The notes below the pieces were generated by a model, which made no database searches, was not told where the DNA came from, and saw only the letters and a list, made by a program, of their open reading frames with translations. A stretch of DNA of 64,000 nucleotides from Epiperipatus broadwayi (taxonomy: Eukaryota > Onychophora > Udeonychophora > Euonychophora > Peripatidae), in NCBI GenBank assembly GCA_028023455.1, contig JAQFVV010012498.1, positions 1-64,000 on the forward strand. The letters are read 5' to 3'. The position numbers and the translations under genes were made by a program. This document shows, one piece after another, positions 38,345 through 51,323 of this stretch (positions are counted from its first letter, which is position 1; each line of letters opens with the position of its first letter).

Positions 38345-39364
38345 TTGTTAACAATGGAGTCCTTGACTGGTTCGCAGGTCTGCGGTTGGGGTGGCTGGTA
38401 CACTGTTTGACAAACAGGATTATGTCCGGATACTAAAAAAGGAGAGCATGACCGCACAGTTTGATAATTAATTGGTGAAGGCTGAAGCATCCTGTATGAA
38501 TGTGATTCTGTTTCTTTATGTGGTGATGGATATGCTGAGGTGGGTGTGTGTCCTTGGCTTTGCGGGCTACTAAGATCCATAAAAGGAGAGTGTGGTCTTG
38601 AAGGAGAACTATTACAACTAAGATTAGATGATGGAGAATCAAGACTTGTTGATGATGAAGCAGCAGCTTTCTGTTTTCTAACTTTGGTACTATATTTATA
38701 ATAATCTGAAAGTTCATATGGTTTTGTAACTTCCCTATATGGCTGATATTGCTTAACAGTCATAATGGGTTGTGAAGATTCAATATGAACATGATTTTCA
38801 TGTTCATGAGCTATATACATTTGAGGACTTTCTTTTAAATGAAAATGTTTCACTTCTACATTTTGTCCATGATCATCACTGTCCAAGCAAGTTTCAAACC
38901 ACTGTTTAGACCTCCGTGGGTTCCCATCTATGGTGGCATATTTTGGATGTCCATGTTCAAAACCTCGATAGCGGTGTGGAGAATGATCCATTTTTTCAAG
39001 GTTCATTTGAGCAGGTTCATTTTTAGAATACATAGATGTTCCTAAAGTCCTATCTAAACTTCCATATCTGTTTGCTGGAATATTATGCCTTTTATATGCT
39101 CCTTCTAAGCTATTATGTTTTGATGGTAATCCTAAGAGATCTTCATCCAAAGCCTGGCTTGTTCTCTGTGATGCAACATGATAAGCTCCAGAACCTTCAA
39201 ATAAAAAATTTGGCTCAAGCCATCTAATTCCTCCATTGCTTAAGTGATTATCAAGTTGGTAATTACCAGTAGGTGTCCTTGTGCTGAATGTAGGATATTG
39301 CTGGTTTCTATAAGCAGTCCGTGTTTGGTAAATTGAGCTGGGAGTGTAGCCCATACTAAATGGT
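38345..39364 (-). CDS. FRMD4A: FRMD4-like exon 7: large conserved tail
   Basis: The longest open stretch in the window (1020 bases, 340 residues, no stop), entering with one base and leaving two. It begins RPFSMGYTPSSIYQTRTAYR and includes NRYGSLDR, HPKYATIDGNPRRSKQWFE, a His-rich HEHENHVHIE, the aromatic box PYELSDYYKYSTKVRKQK and then a long Ser/Pro tract with several SP sites. Such a composition is not expected by chance in AT-rich DNA. The acceptor is TTTCAG. The reading frame ends two codons past the true donor (GTAAGG), so the apparent TAA stop is an artefact of reading into the intron. Confidence 0.85.
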
Positions 39365-40545
39365 CTGAAATTATGAAAAAAGCTCCATCAACCAGATGAT
39401 AGAAAGTGGTTAGTTAAAAACAGAACAAGTCTTGGGAAGTCAGGTCAGGACAAAATTACATTATAGTCCATGCATACAGTCCACCAGTGTTACATGCATG
39501 CAGAGAACATCTTCAGGGAAGATTTACTTTATCCCTGCAAAACCAATCATGTGTTAAGCCACTATATTCTTATTTTTTTAAAAAAAAAAACTCACTACTT
39601 GCTAAGCGTTAGTAGATTAGATTACCCCCCAAGTGTCTGAGATTCCTGACTAGAAGCAATTAACAATATAAGCCTGTTTATTTTTGTCTGTCATTGACAT
39701 TTATAATAGTACTATTATTAAGTAAATTACAGACTAAGTAAATGATTTATAGAAAAATTAAAGCGAATTATTAAACTTTCACTTTTCTTAAGATATATAT
39801 TTTAAAAAGGTATACTATTTGAGTAAAGCTATAAATATATATTTGTTTTAAATACAAACTTTTTGGCATTCTAAAAATCAAATTATTATTATTTTTAATA
39901 ATTAAAAAAAAAAAAAGTTTTATGAAATAAAACTTTACAATAATGATTAATTATGGCATAGCATTATATAGTAAACAAGTTAAATCAAAATTAAATCAAA
40001 ACGATATGTGTTGCACTGAATTGTAAGTATCACAAGTCTTGTTAAATATGTGCCAAGAAACTACTATGAGAAGCATGGAAAGAGAATATATTTAAATTCA
40101 TTTAAGATTACAATACCGGTCACTAGCATAGTGTTAACTTGCCATTACTAACACTTACATATTTTCCAATATATTTTTGGTACATTTAAATATAAAATGT
40201 GACTTGTCCAAATTCAATTATTTATTTATTTTTTGGATTAATTGAAATTCATATAAAAATAATTCACAGCATATTCAGAATTATCTACCATTTAAATTTT
40301 TCTCAATATAGTAATATATTTGGTGTATAAACTTGATTTTGCTCAAAATTATCACCACTTACCCTATCTTATATTTGTTTTAAAAAATCCATATAAACTC
40401 AAGTGTGAGACAAAAAGTATTAAGTCAAATCTAAAAATAAGATACTGATTAAAGCTGATTAATAGTTTTTTTTATCAACAAAGTAGACAATTTTAAAAAC
40501 TAAGTTTAATTTTATATTACTTTATTAGGTATTTAGATTAAAAAG

Positions 40546-40605
40546 TTTCATGGTCTCGCATCTCCTCCTATATCTATGACATAGGTTTGAATCCAACCTG
40601 GACAA
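40546..40605 (+). repeat. tRNA-derived SINE head
   Basis: CATGGTCTCGCATCTCCTCC followed by TATATCTATGACATAGGTTTG and AATCCAACCTGG has the layout of a degraded tRNA gene; GGTTTGAATCC (40584-40594) is a one-mismatch B-box. No intact cloverleaf. Confidence 0.45.
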
Positions 40606-41215
40606 AGTGTAAAAATTATTTCAAGTTCCAATCAACATATGATTTTCCTTAGACATAATTCATTCATAGCCAAACAGAAAAACATCCTATATTAACCAGT
40701 AAATAGATATTTAACAATTATTGGCTAGAAAGTAGAATAAGGATGGAAAACTGCTCAAATTCTTTACCACACAGCAATTAGTAAGCCTGATGAGTAATGC
40801 CTTCTGTTTCACTGATCCTCTATAGGAACTGTTGAAATAGCTTTTGCCTGTAGAGAGTTATATATGAATATATTTTTAAAAGATTGAATAAAAGTATATT
40901 AGATAGAGACAGGTTAACATTTGTTTTATAGGTCTAGAAGACATTTATTTTGAAAAGGCATAGTTTGGATAGAAAATTAATAGAAAATTCATATATATAA
41001 TTTGGATAAACATTTATTAATGAGAGCATCTAATTTGACAATGACTAGAGAGAAATTTATTAAAAAGAATATTGGAATAAATGCATAAAAAACTTAAATC
41101 AGACACAAATTATGAAGCATTAATTGTTGCAATAAATTACTGAATACAACCAATAAAACCCTATGACTCTATTACATGGCATTAGCTTACTCAATATTTT
41201 GCAGCAGCATATTTT

Positions 41216-41462
41216 TCTTCTTCATCACATCTATGCTATTTATTGTAAGCTTTAATAATTAATAAATGCAGATAATAGAGTTTAATAAATCCCTATTTAG
41301 TTCTATCCTATCTAATAACTCCAGACTAGTTTCAGGCTTAAGACTTTCATCAGTGTGTATATTGGAGATAATAGCACTGGATATTAATTTATCAAACACT
41401 ATCATTTGCATCTATTAATTACTAAAGCTTACAGTAATGACATAGAAGTGGTAAAGAAAAAA
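41216..41462. mobile_element. Foldback element with hammerhead motif in the loop (family 1 copy 3)
   Basis: The inverted arms are about 70 bases. The left arm (41216-41290) contains TTGTAAGCTTTAATAATTAA and ATGCAGATAATAG; the right arm (41389-41460) contains 'TTAATTACTAAAGCTTACAG' and its matching ATCATTTGCAT. The arms diverge slightly. The loop of about 100 bases holds the hammerhead-like core on the minus strand. The left arm also matches 14110-14190. Confidence 0.72.
41312..41364 (-). ncRNA. Hammerhead-ribozyme-like motif, family 1 copy 3
   Basis: Minus strand: CTGATGA (41353-41347), a stem-II candidate AGTC-TTAA-GCCT (one mismatch), GAAAC (41333-41329), TA, GTC (41326-41324), TGGAG. Core bases and the GUC cleavage site are all present; stem III is minimal. 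Stem I pairs only at its first two positions, so activity is doubtful. It is sense to FRMD4 within the exon 6-7 intron. Confidence 0.6.
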
Positions 41463-43989
41463 AAAAGCACACTGCTAGATTACTGAATAATAGAATAGCT
41501 GATAAAGAAAACAAATGAACAAAAAGAATAAGAGCTGCAAAAACTTGCACAGAGTAAGAACTCAAGAAAATGATTAACAAAAAAAAAAAAGACAAAGTTA
41601 AAAAAATAAGATAAATAAAATAGTTTAAAATGATGGAAATATGAAAGCCACATTATTGAGAATTGCATAGAATAAATGGAACAAAATTTTGAAAGATTTA
41701 CAGAAAAGAATACAATATGAAAAGATTAAGAGGTGAAAGAAAAAAAAGGCAGAAATCTTAAATATATAAGAAATATATTTGGATCATTTTAATTAACAAA
41801 ATAAAAAAGTATTTTTCTGTCTTTCAAATATGTTTGGGGATAAAAAAAGATGTTAACTATTAACTTTTGGTCAATGTTTTGAATAAACATGTTACAGTGG
41901 ACGTAATCTAAATAAATTAGACCACTCAGGATAACCATCCAGTCAACTGAACGATAAAATTTTCATCCTTTTGCTATCTCTGTGAATATGGATATAAGTG
42001 CACACATTTTAATGGATATTATTCTGTTGAAAATATTATAACCAGCTATGTATAATATTAATTACTATGATTTGTTTTTATGTGTTATGAAGATAAATCA
42101 GATGATTTTACACCATAACAACATGATAAACTGGTTATAAATAAACTTACTGCATTTCTATTATGTATAATAATAAAAACAAAGATGAATCGAAAGAAAT
42201 GAAATTCTGAATTTAAACTTTTAGCTAAAAGCCATAAAAATGAGTTGGATAATAAACTTCATCATTCAGGTATAATAAAATTTAGTCACTATCTTTTGAA
42301 AACTTTTTTTTTTAAAAAAATTTCTAGTTACATTTTTAATACATTTAATTCTTTTAGATATTTTAATACATAATGCAATATTCTCTATTTACTCAAGATA
42401 GTAGTATAAACAATTTTATAACTGGTTTCTAATTAGTCATTTTTCTTCACATTAATCATTTTTAATTTACTATTCAAGCTAGTGATCAAAAATTTCATAA
42501 AGCTTAAGGATTTGAATCTTTGCTAATTTTACTTATCTTGCTACTTTATCTAAACATTAATTTTCACTGAAGATTGATTAGATATAAAAAGTTTACTGTA
42601 AATGTAATCTGTATTAATTTATAAGCATACTGCACTTTTGTAATTTAGAATCACCAATATGACATTAATTTTGAAAAATAAAGGATGATTAGGGAGGAGG
42701 GTATAATGGTAATATGAAGTGTATTATTAATTACTTTTAGACTAACACAGACACTTGGATTTTTTTTTTAAAAAAAGCTTTAAATTACATGTTAACAAAT
42801 GCTGCATACACATAAACAAATTTCAAAACAAACTGAAGACAGAAAAAACAAAACATTTTTTTAAAAATTAAAAAATACCATACATTCAAGTATGCACATA
42901 ATATAAAAAGCATACAAGTACATACATGAAGAAGTAATCAGTAAATAGGCTACAAATGGTCCTAAAAAGTTACACAAATAACATATTAACCTATAAAAAA
43001 CATTAAAACAATCAAAAGATGTGTTCATAGGAAGGGCATATGACACTTGGCATTAGAAGTTACAGAATTGAATAGTGATCTGCAGACAGATCTTGAGTTT
43101 ATAAATATATTATTGGATTAAAGTACTAATATTGGTATACTTGCACAACCGCGTTATTAATTTCTAGGAAATGTATGTGAGCCATTTCCATATTTTATCA
43201 TTGGATAATACAATAAAGATTTTTTATTCATAAAAACAGTCCTTTCACTCACAAAAACACATAATAACATCATGTTCCTTGACAATATATGAACACATTT
43301 GCCATTTAAACTACTGATCACATACATATTTAGTAAGATTGTGCTATTGCCTATTAAGCATATAAGAAATATGTTGCAGTTGTTGAGCTTTTATTTGTAA
43401 CCTATTTATTGATTTTTCCTTGTAGTTGCTAAAATAAATAATCATTATCATCAATAAATGATTTCAAACACCTTTATTTTATAAAGCGATTAACTCAAAA
43501 TGTACTTATAAACACGAAGAAACATCTTAACCCATAAAAACAAATATAATAAAGACAATTTTAAAATTCTGAATCTTTAAGACATTATACACTATTACAG
43601 TTTATGCAAAAAAAAAAAAAAAATGGGAAGGGAGCTTAAAATTAGAATGACAGATTAAAAATAAAGAAAATGAGATGTTGAGTTTTTGTGAAGTTACAAA
43701 AGAATAAAAATGGAATGAAGTATGTAAATGTAAAATATATGTATAGATTTTAGTATAGAAATAGACAAGGTATTCAAATATACATACTAACAAGTAATAG
43801 TAATAATTAAATATAACAGCAGAATAAAATCTGATAATAAATGTGAGGCATATTTAGACATAGATCATTGTCTTTTAATTATGAACACAAAAATAAAATT
43901 ACACATAGTTGGTGACAAATTATTGGAAAATGTTTGCAGAATAACAAATTTATTTATATGCTTGAATGAGTGTAACAATGGAAGAAAAA

Positions 43990-45200
43990 CAATGATGCCT
44001 GATGGTAATAAAAATGAAACTGATTAATGATAAAAGAAGGATCAAAAATCATGATCCTGTAAAATGTACAGAATTGACACAGAAGATACAGAGGAATGCA
44101 AAACTTGAAAAGGAGAGTAAATGTGCCAATACCAAAAAAAAAAGAGATCTCAATCAAAGTGATAATTATAGGACAATAGCTCTGATTTCAGCTAGAGGCA
44201 AGATAATGCTGAAGATGGTGTTGGATAAAATACAGACAAAGAAGAAAAAGAAGCAAATAAGTTTCTGAACATACAAGAAATGAGAAATCTGAAAACCAAT
44301 CTAAACATTATCGTCAACAAGACTAGTAAATTTCAACAATTTCTCTACATCAGTTTTACAGATTATGAGAAAGCTTTGGATAGCAATGATAAATATGAGT
44401 TATCCTCCATATGTGGTTTAGCTGTTATCTTATTTACCCAGGAGAAAAAAGCTAGAATGAGAATAGCACAGACAACTCAGAATGGTTACAGAATTAAAAA
44501 ATGAGTTTTGTATGTTATCATAAATACTTATTCAACTTTGTAACAGAGATGGAAATGATAGTTTTTTGGAGGTGGGATGAGGTCCTAAATTGCAGTTGAC
44601 AGTATCAGCAGGGAAAAAATACAGAATTCAGTATATCGACTAATAAAAACGGAAGCAAAATATGGTCAATGATTAAATATAAGCAAGACAGGTGTTATGC
44701 AATTAACTGGAGGAATAACAGAAATAATAGTGAAGAGTGTTTTCACCTGGAAAGGATTTTGGAGATAGTCTATCTGAATTAACATAAAAAAAAACATACA
44801 GAAACCAATGCATGATTATTGTTAGCATCCCATATACAATAACAGTGGCATAAATATGTGGCCAAAAGTGTAAACTACTGAAGGTTTGGATATGTCCAAT
44901 GTGATACATAGATGTGAGACAGATTTTGGAAAAATGAGAGCAAAAATTGATGCTTTTGAAATGAAATGTTTTCATAGAATGTTTGGAATATAATGAATGA
45001 ATTTTGGTGAAAACAAATATACAAAGACAACTATTGGATATGTGAAAATGAAAAAAGCAATATTATTCTAGGCATGTGGGGAATGTGAATGTGCTAGAAA
45101 ATGAGTTAAGAAGAGGATTATGGAAGAGTAATATCACAAGATGAATAGGATTAACAGTATTGAAAGCATTCACACTGCTGCTTTTCATCGAAATGATGAA
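43990..45200 (+). mobile_element. LINE relic (RT and C-terminal portion)
   Basis: Plus strand. DNYRTIALISARGKIMLKMV and LDKIQTKKKK (44160-44260) match the LINE RT 'nyRpIsLls..gKim.kil..Ri' box. ISFTDYEKALDS (about 44352-44385) matches 'fiDyeKAFDs'. A C-terminal block HRCETDFGKMRAKIDAFEMK with CFHRMFGI (44900-44985) matches the 'YGCEtW...ridAFEmkc.RrmL.i' motif. Stops and frameshifts throughout. The YADD box is not visible. Confidence 0.75.
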
Positions 45201-45686
45201 TTAAGCAGATGACAAAAAGAAAAGTTTAACATTATAAAAAGAATGCATCATGGTAAAATTGGAAGTAATCTGACATGTAAATAAAATTTAATGAAAAAGG
45301 CAGAATGTAGATGAAAATTTTAAAAGAAAAAAATGAAAAAACATATGGTTGTAGACAGGATATTTTTTAAAAATTATTATGATGGCATTTTAGTTAAATG
45401 TTAGACTATTCTCATCATCTAATTGTTTAATATAAAAAATTTTTCCAAATATATTCAACTGTTAATAACATCACACAGATTACCATATATATGGCCAACA
45501 ATTTGAGTGGTATTTTTTTACTTCTTTAGTATTTTTGGTCTGATCTGCAATATTATTAGCATGGAAGTTGAAACAGAGATCTTTAGATTTATGAATAGTG
45601 AATTTAAGAATCATTAACCAGGCTATTCTGTTAAAGTGATTACCTGATAGAAGAGAAAATAATATTACTTAATACATTGTGTTATA

Positions 45687-45984
45687 AGCCAATAAACATC
45701 ACATGATCACTATTTCTTATGCTTGCATATAACTCATTAAAACAGGAAAAACTCACACTACATGTATTGCCACTCACTGCAAGCTAGAGTAATCAATGGA
45801 TGCCAGAAGGTGCAATGCTCTCAGATTCAAGGCTCCTAACTGACGAAGACCACAAGCCAGAAACTAGTCTGGGGATATTGGATGAGTAGGCACTAAATGG
45901 GGATTTTATGCACAAGCCTTCTGGCATCCATTGATTATTCTAGCTTGCAGTGAGTGGTAATACGTATAGTGAGTTTTGTCTGTT
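45687..45984. mobile_element. Foldback element with hammerhead motif, bracketed by an 18-base direct repeat
   Basis: The exact repeat TTAATACATTGTGTTATA occurs at 45669-45686 and 45985-46002 and would be the target-site duplication of a 298-base insertion. Inside, arms at about 45740-45812 and 45905-45980 are inverted copies (GCCAGAAGG/CCTTCTGGC, AATCAATGGATGCC/GGCATCCATTGATT, ACTCACTGCAAGCTAGA and its complement). The loop carries the hammerhead-like core. The 18-base duplication suggests retroposition rather than a cut-and-paste DNA transposon (inference). Confidence 0.75.
45833..45876 (+). ncRNA. Hammerhead-ribozyme-like motif, family 1 copy 2
   Basis: Plus strand: stem I strand TCCTAA, core CTGACGA (45840-45846), stem-II region AGACCACAAGCCA (partly paired), GAAAC (45860-45864), TA, GTC (45867-45869), TGGGGA. 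Five of six stem I positions pair (one G-U). Position 7 is free in the hammerhead consensus, so CTGACGA fits. The GUC triplet is present. The stem-II closing pair is poor, which would reduce activity. Antisense to FRMD4. Confidence 0.6.
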
Positions 45985-47018
45985 TTAATACATTGTGTTA
46001 TACACTGACCTGTGTGCTATTAGTAACAACTGAATGTATTTGAAAAATTTAAATAAAGTTTAAATTTTTTCTAAAAGATTTTTAATGATTAATATGATGA
46101 AAATAGTCCAACATATACTTAAAGTAGTAATGCATTTATTATTTTATTTAATATTATGATTAATCACTCTTGAGGTCAAGATATCCATGAACAACAATGC
46201 AGTAGATTACAACAAATTATTCAATTGACCATTTCTAAACTTATTTCTTTTTTCCCCACTTTTGCACATCAACCAATCAAAGAAAATTTTGCTCACTAAC
46301 AAGACTATATTCTTCTTATTAATCATATAGAATGAGAAGATTTATTTAACATATATCAGGGAGAAATGATCTATTCAGTTTACATAGAGATTAGTATTCC
46401 TGATGATATGACAGCTATTCTTAGAGGTAATTCTTTGAGATAATTAAAGCAATAAATGAAGCAATAAATCACATTGGAAAGTATTTATTAGTTTAGGGGG
46501 AGGAGGGGGAATTGGAAAAAAATGTTTATAAAAGTAAAGGGTTAAGCACTAAAATTGGATCAGAATAAGTGATTTAAACAGTGGGACAGTCAGATAGTTT
46601 TGTATAATAGCACCAACTATCTCACAAAAGTAATTGACAAAAAAATGTTAAAAATAGAATTAAAAAAGAAATTGTTTTAGAATCTGACATTGTAAAAGTA
46701 GAAGCATGAATAATTAAAATAAGTAAGTAAAGAAAACCACTGAAAAGTTTGAATCATAGGAGCAGGAAAAAAAGGCAGAAAGATATTATACATAGTATGT
46801 TATTTCTAACTTTTATTAATATAATGAAGAAAATACAATGGATTGGTTATTGATTTAGACATAGAAAGAAATAACAGAAGATGAAAAAAGAAATTATTAA
46901 ATGATTTTAAGGGAGAGATGGCATAATAAGATGCATGGAATTTATATTCAATCATGATGATGATATTATTTTAATATCATTAAATTAACAAGGAAGACAT
47001 TATTATCATTTAATTAAC

Positions 47019-47185
47019 CTGTTTGGACTTGGGCTAGATGTTCTTGAACTAGAAGAACTAGGTTGTTGTCTAACAGGACTAGTAGGAGGTGTTGCTTGCC
47101 ATGAAGTTGCAGAATGAGAGGAAGTAGAATGAGAAGTAGAGGACGAGGATTCTAATGAAGGACTAGGAGCTTCAGAAGTTTCAGT
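47019..47185 (-). CDS. FRMD4A: FRMD4-like exon 6: serine-rich segment
   Basis: 167 bases (phase 0 to phase 2) encoding a Ser/Thr/Pro-rich peptide with SWQATPPTSPVRQQPSSS and a run of Ser around it. Acceptor TTTTAAG, donor GTTAAT (weaker than the others). TPPTSP is a typical proline-directed kinase consensus (inference). The next exon begins with the single base needed to finish the last Arg codon, which supports the boundary. Confidence 0.7.
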
Positions 47186-50100
47186 CTTAAAATAAATAAA
47201 AATTATGATGAACATTTAAAAATAAAATTAACAATTACTATACTTCATGCAAAATAGCAATATATATATAAAAATTATGTCAAATACAGAAATCTGCATG
47301 AAGCAGAGCTTCTAAATTAAATAAAATGGAATAAAAAATTGTTACACTGAAACTTGTAATAATAAAATATAGATATTTTTAAGAAATTATAAACAATTTC
47401 AATTAGTGATTCTCACCAATAACTCAATCTTTCGTAAACAATTATAACTCTCTGGTAAAATAATTTTAATTAATGTCAGGAAATATTTTCCTTGGAATCA
47501 AGTAAGACACTATTTAGATGCTTTATTAGGTTATCATGTAAAAGAAGGCATATAAAAAATTTTTGATAAATTAAAAATATAAAGTTTGTGAGTGTATATT
47601 ACAAAATAAAAATGATAAAGACTGAATATTTGTTATAAATAATAACCAAATATATAATCTTTTTTGAAGATTATATTTTCTTTAATAATGATTTGTTAAG
47701 TTTTGAAATAAGTTTGTTAATTCAACTATAATAAGACATTTTCTTATTAACATCTACAAAAATATTTTACACCAATTAACATAATATTACTCACAATAAC
47801 AAACAATGCAACAGTAAAAAAACTGAAAAGCCAAAAATATGGACTTTTATATCTACACTACATTTGCAAAAATCTGCCTGGATAGAAATTTATGCTCAAT
47901 AAGAGATTATATTCTGAGAAAAATCAGAAAGACTGCTAATGAAATGTGATATTTTCTCTACTAGTTTAGTTAATTAATTTTGACACATATATAGTGCTTA
48001 GCTTTACTTTACTTTAGAAATGAAAAATTAAAACATAGCTAGTAGATAAAATGAAGAAATTATTATAACAAAACAATAAAAAGCTGGAATTGTAAAATAA
48101 TTTCATAAAAGTCCATAACAACACAAAGTATCAATTTTTCCTATTTCCTGAAAAGACAGAACAAACTATGTTCTCATTAAGGTATTAAAAACCAAGATTA
48201 GAGATGGAATTTACAAATGGAAAAAAATTCATATTATTTGGTTTAATCTTCCTTTAAAAATAGCCTGGAATTAATAGCATTATTTAAAATCCCGTAGTAA
48301 TTACAACTTAAAGTCTATAGTTAGTTTGGGGCCACTTCCCTCAGAAATCTTAGTAAAATTTTATATCAGCATACCAAATGTTAATATTTTTTAAAATTGG
48401 AAAATCTATCAATCTGCATTTCTCATTACAATTTACCACACAATATCCATTATCACGTAATATGTATTTCAGTGAATAATATTTTTGTATACAATTGGAA
48501 AATTCTATCTGTTCTTCTAGATGATTTGATGTGAATATACAAAGGTTGACTAAAATCCAAAAAAAAAGTCATCTATTATATTAGCATCATTTTTGTCACA
48601 AATTTTTTCTTTATAACTCAAAAAAAAAAAAAAAAAAAGGTAAGAAATACAGTTATGTAAGCCTATGACAAGAAATCGTCAAGTCTGTTGAGTTTAAATA
48701 TGGTCAAATTGTTGGTGCCTGGTTAACAATTTAATGCATTAAAATTTCCAGTTTAAATGTAATAACTTACTAACAAAAAATAAATAAAACTTGCTAGAAT
48801 CAATTGTAATAAGAAATCAAAGATTATTGAGGAATCAAAACACATAATAAAGATTGTAGCAAAAAATGCAAATCTAATCACCATAAAATTATAAAAATCA
48901 ATACATATACAAACTATCTGGTATGTCAACAGTTTCATAAGCAGAACATTTATGGCAGAATCACCATTTCAAAAACACAACTTCCTATTGCAAATAAAGA
49001 AGCAATATCACTTACATAAGTGGTCAATGAATGACTATAAACATGAAATACTGATATATACATTATGTTTTATGCTTGTCCTAGCAACCAAAATCTCTGA
49101 CAACTGCAAAAAAAAAAAAAAAAGCTTACCAATCAGAATACTTTTTCCCAAATGTAAAACATGATAATAGAATTGTAAAGATATTGGAAAGTATATCATG
49201 ATATTCTCCAATAACATCTCTTAAAGAATTTGAGTCTTTTCTTAGTTAAGAAGGCTTAATATTCTTTTAAATAATATTCAAATGGTTATATAACTCCATC
49301 TCATATAAGCATTCCTTGATGCAAATGATAGCACTACATTATATTAACAATAATGACATAGATACTTCCATTATTTTGTCCAACCCCCTTATATTTATAC
49401 ATCATTATAGATATCCATAAACTCCAGTTATGAAAGAATTATAAATACAGTATAATGTGCAGCTGGCATGTAAAACAATTCTTAATCTATATCTTTATTT
49501 TTAGATTAATATGAATCAAACACTGATTCATTATAATACTTCACAATGTTTTATATAAAACATTTACACACACGCACACTAATATAAACCGACACATATT
49601 GAAATTATCTTGATTAGCAAAACTCAAAATTTTTTTTATAAACCAATATGTCACTTTTATTTTTTTGTATTAGTGGAAATCAATTTCTGTTGCCTTATTA
49701 ATGACTACAAACAGCAAAGCAAAACTATCAGTTTTATTCTCTAAAGTCCACAGACTTGAGAAGTTGCTGGATAAATCCTCAGTTGAAGAAAATAAAAAAA
49801 TCAAATTTCAGTTCATTTGAATGAAATTGTTGTAATTAGCCAATCATTTAATGCATTAATATTAGATGAATTTCAAGGCAATTAAATCAATGTTAGCATC
49901 AACAATTTTTAATTTGGAATTTATCATTTTTTAAACAAATTTGAAATCTAATAATATTTGTTACATTTTAATGATGAGTTTCAGACATAAACTTTACTCC
50001 CTACAAGTCTTTAAAAACCCTATTGTAAATTTCTCTATATTCTGTAGCTGCTGGCAATTCTTTTATTTCTTAATATCTTATAAACAAAATTAATCATAAA

Positions 50101-50985
50101 GTGTTTGATATGAAGCATAATGCTGAACATTTGAGTTTGAGCAGAAATGCATATGTGAAAACTAAACTAAACAAACATAGTGCTAATGATTTTTTAGTTG
50201 AGGAAACAAGTTTCAGTGTACTTTAAAGATAAGCAATTTGTAATAATAATATATAAATTAATATATCATTTTGAACAATAAAAGGATTTAAACATCTAAA
50301 ACATTTGATAAATAAAAGTCAGTTAATCAGTGCCAACATGCATGATTACCAGACCATGCCAACAGTCAGGGAATATCTCCAGCCAGTTTGCTAAAATGCA
50401 AACGTTAAAAAAAAAAAAAAAATTATAAAGTTAAAGCCAGGCAATATCTAGCCTCATGCGAAATTCATAATAATAAAAATACAAAAATATCTATTAAAAA
50501 TCAAAAAGAGAAACATCTTGTATCGAAAAGAGTAGACAGTTAAATGAATAGACTTAAGAAATGTATCAAAAATAGAAGGAATATATATGAATAGTTTCAG
50601 AATATAACAGTTTAAGAAGATTCTTAATTAATATGATTCTGATAATATTAATTAACTTGAGCAAAAGAAATGTTTATGGATCTTTTCTTCACTTCTAAAT
50701 TCAAATATGAGTAATTCAAAATTGTTATTAATAATTTATACACATAATGGTGTGTTTATCATATTTTTAATCATTTATAAAAAAATTTTTTTTAAGTCAT
50801 TAGAAAAGTGATATAAGCACTTAAGCAAGAGTGAATAAGAGTAGAAGTGATACAATGTTAATTCTTCTGCTCAGCATGCAAAGAAAATACTTAATAAGTT
50901 AAAGAAAAAAAAATACAATGAGAAAGCAGTATTATATAATTAACTGTCCAGCTTAACCATACAAGGTCAGGCAGAAAATTTCTAC
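47186..50985 (-). other. FRMD4 intron between exons 5 and 6 (3.8 kb)
   Basis: AT-rich intron with A and T runs (for example 48620-48639 and 49108-49123). No transposon or RNA gene recognised. Confidence 0.6.
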
Positions 50986-51323
50986 CAATGGCAAGTTGAA
51001 ATGTTTAGGCTCCAGTTTCCGGCAGAAAGATTCTGACCAATGCATGTTGTTATGTTCCCGATGTTTGAGTAGAGGGTGTGAGAGACTGTGGCAGATCATA
51101 GGTGGAGCACCTACAAGTGGAGAAACTGGGCTACTGACTGCTAAGTGGACATTGACAAGTGGAGGAGGACTGACAATAACTGAAACAGGAACACCTACTT
51201 TCTGAGAAGTGACCCCTCGAACTTTGACCTGCTCAGTAGGTTGCTGGATGGGCGTTGGTGGTAATGGGCGGTTTAAATGAGCAGATGGACTGACCACTGG
51301 TAATGGAAGCTGATAATTTGTAG
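50986..51323 (-). CDS. FRMD4A: FRMD4-like exon 5: proline-rich linker
   Basis: 338 bases (phase 1 to phase 0). It encodes a Pro/Val/Ser-rich, probably disordered stretch: NRPLPPTPIQQPTEQVKV, SPPPLVNVH and SPVSPLVGAPP, then HREHNNMHWSES and a basic end. The HWSES box resembles the 'MWSES' motif that follows a Pro-rich run in vertebrate FRMD4A (from memory of the family). Several PxxP runs could serve SH3 partners (inference). The donor GTAGAA was chosen because it keeps phase with the next exon; the frame stays open about 30 bases further, so a slightly later donor is possible. Confidence 0.75.

Larger units (their letters stand above)
45385..46125. repeat. Outer inverted repeats around the 45.7-kb hammerhead element
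   Basis: 45385-45475 (TAGTTAAATGTTAGACTATT, then CCAAATATATTCAACTGTTA) is an inverted relative of 46015-46125 (TAACAACTGAATGTATTTG, then AATAGTCCAACATATACTTA). A third copy lies at about 36200-36265 (TAGTTAAATGTTGGATTATT and CCAAATACATTTAACTG), close to the Penelope-like RT fragment. The relationship of these arms to the inner foldback is unclear. Confidence 0.6.
39365..47018 (-). other. FRMD4 intron between exons 6 and 7 (7.65 kb)
   Basis: It contains the tRNA-like relic at 40.55 kb, the hammerhead foldback at 41.2 kb, a LINE relic at 44.0-45.2 kb and a second hammerhead foldback at 45.7 kb. Elsewhere (39365-40540, 41470-43990, 46140-47018) it is AT-rich with no supported feature. Confidence 0.65.

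Noticed and set aside
38433-38717. Minus-strand ORF of 94 residues overlapping FRMD4 exon 7
   Set aside because: Alternative frame of the well-supported exon; His/Leu-rich shadow.
50996-51205. Plus-strand ORF opposite FRMD4 exon 5
   Set aside because: Antisense shadow of a coding exon with correct splice phases.
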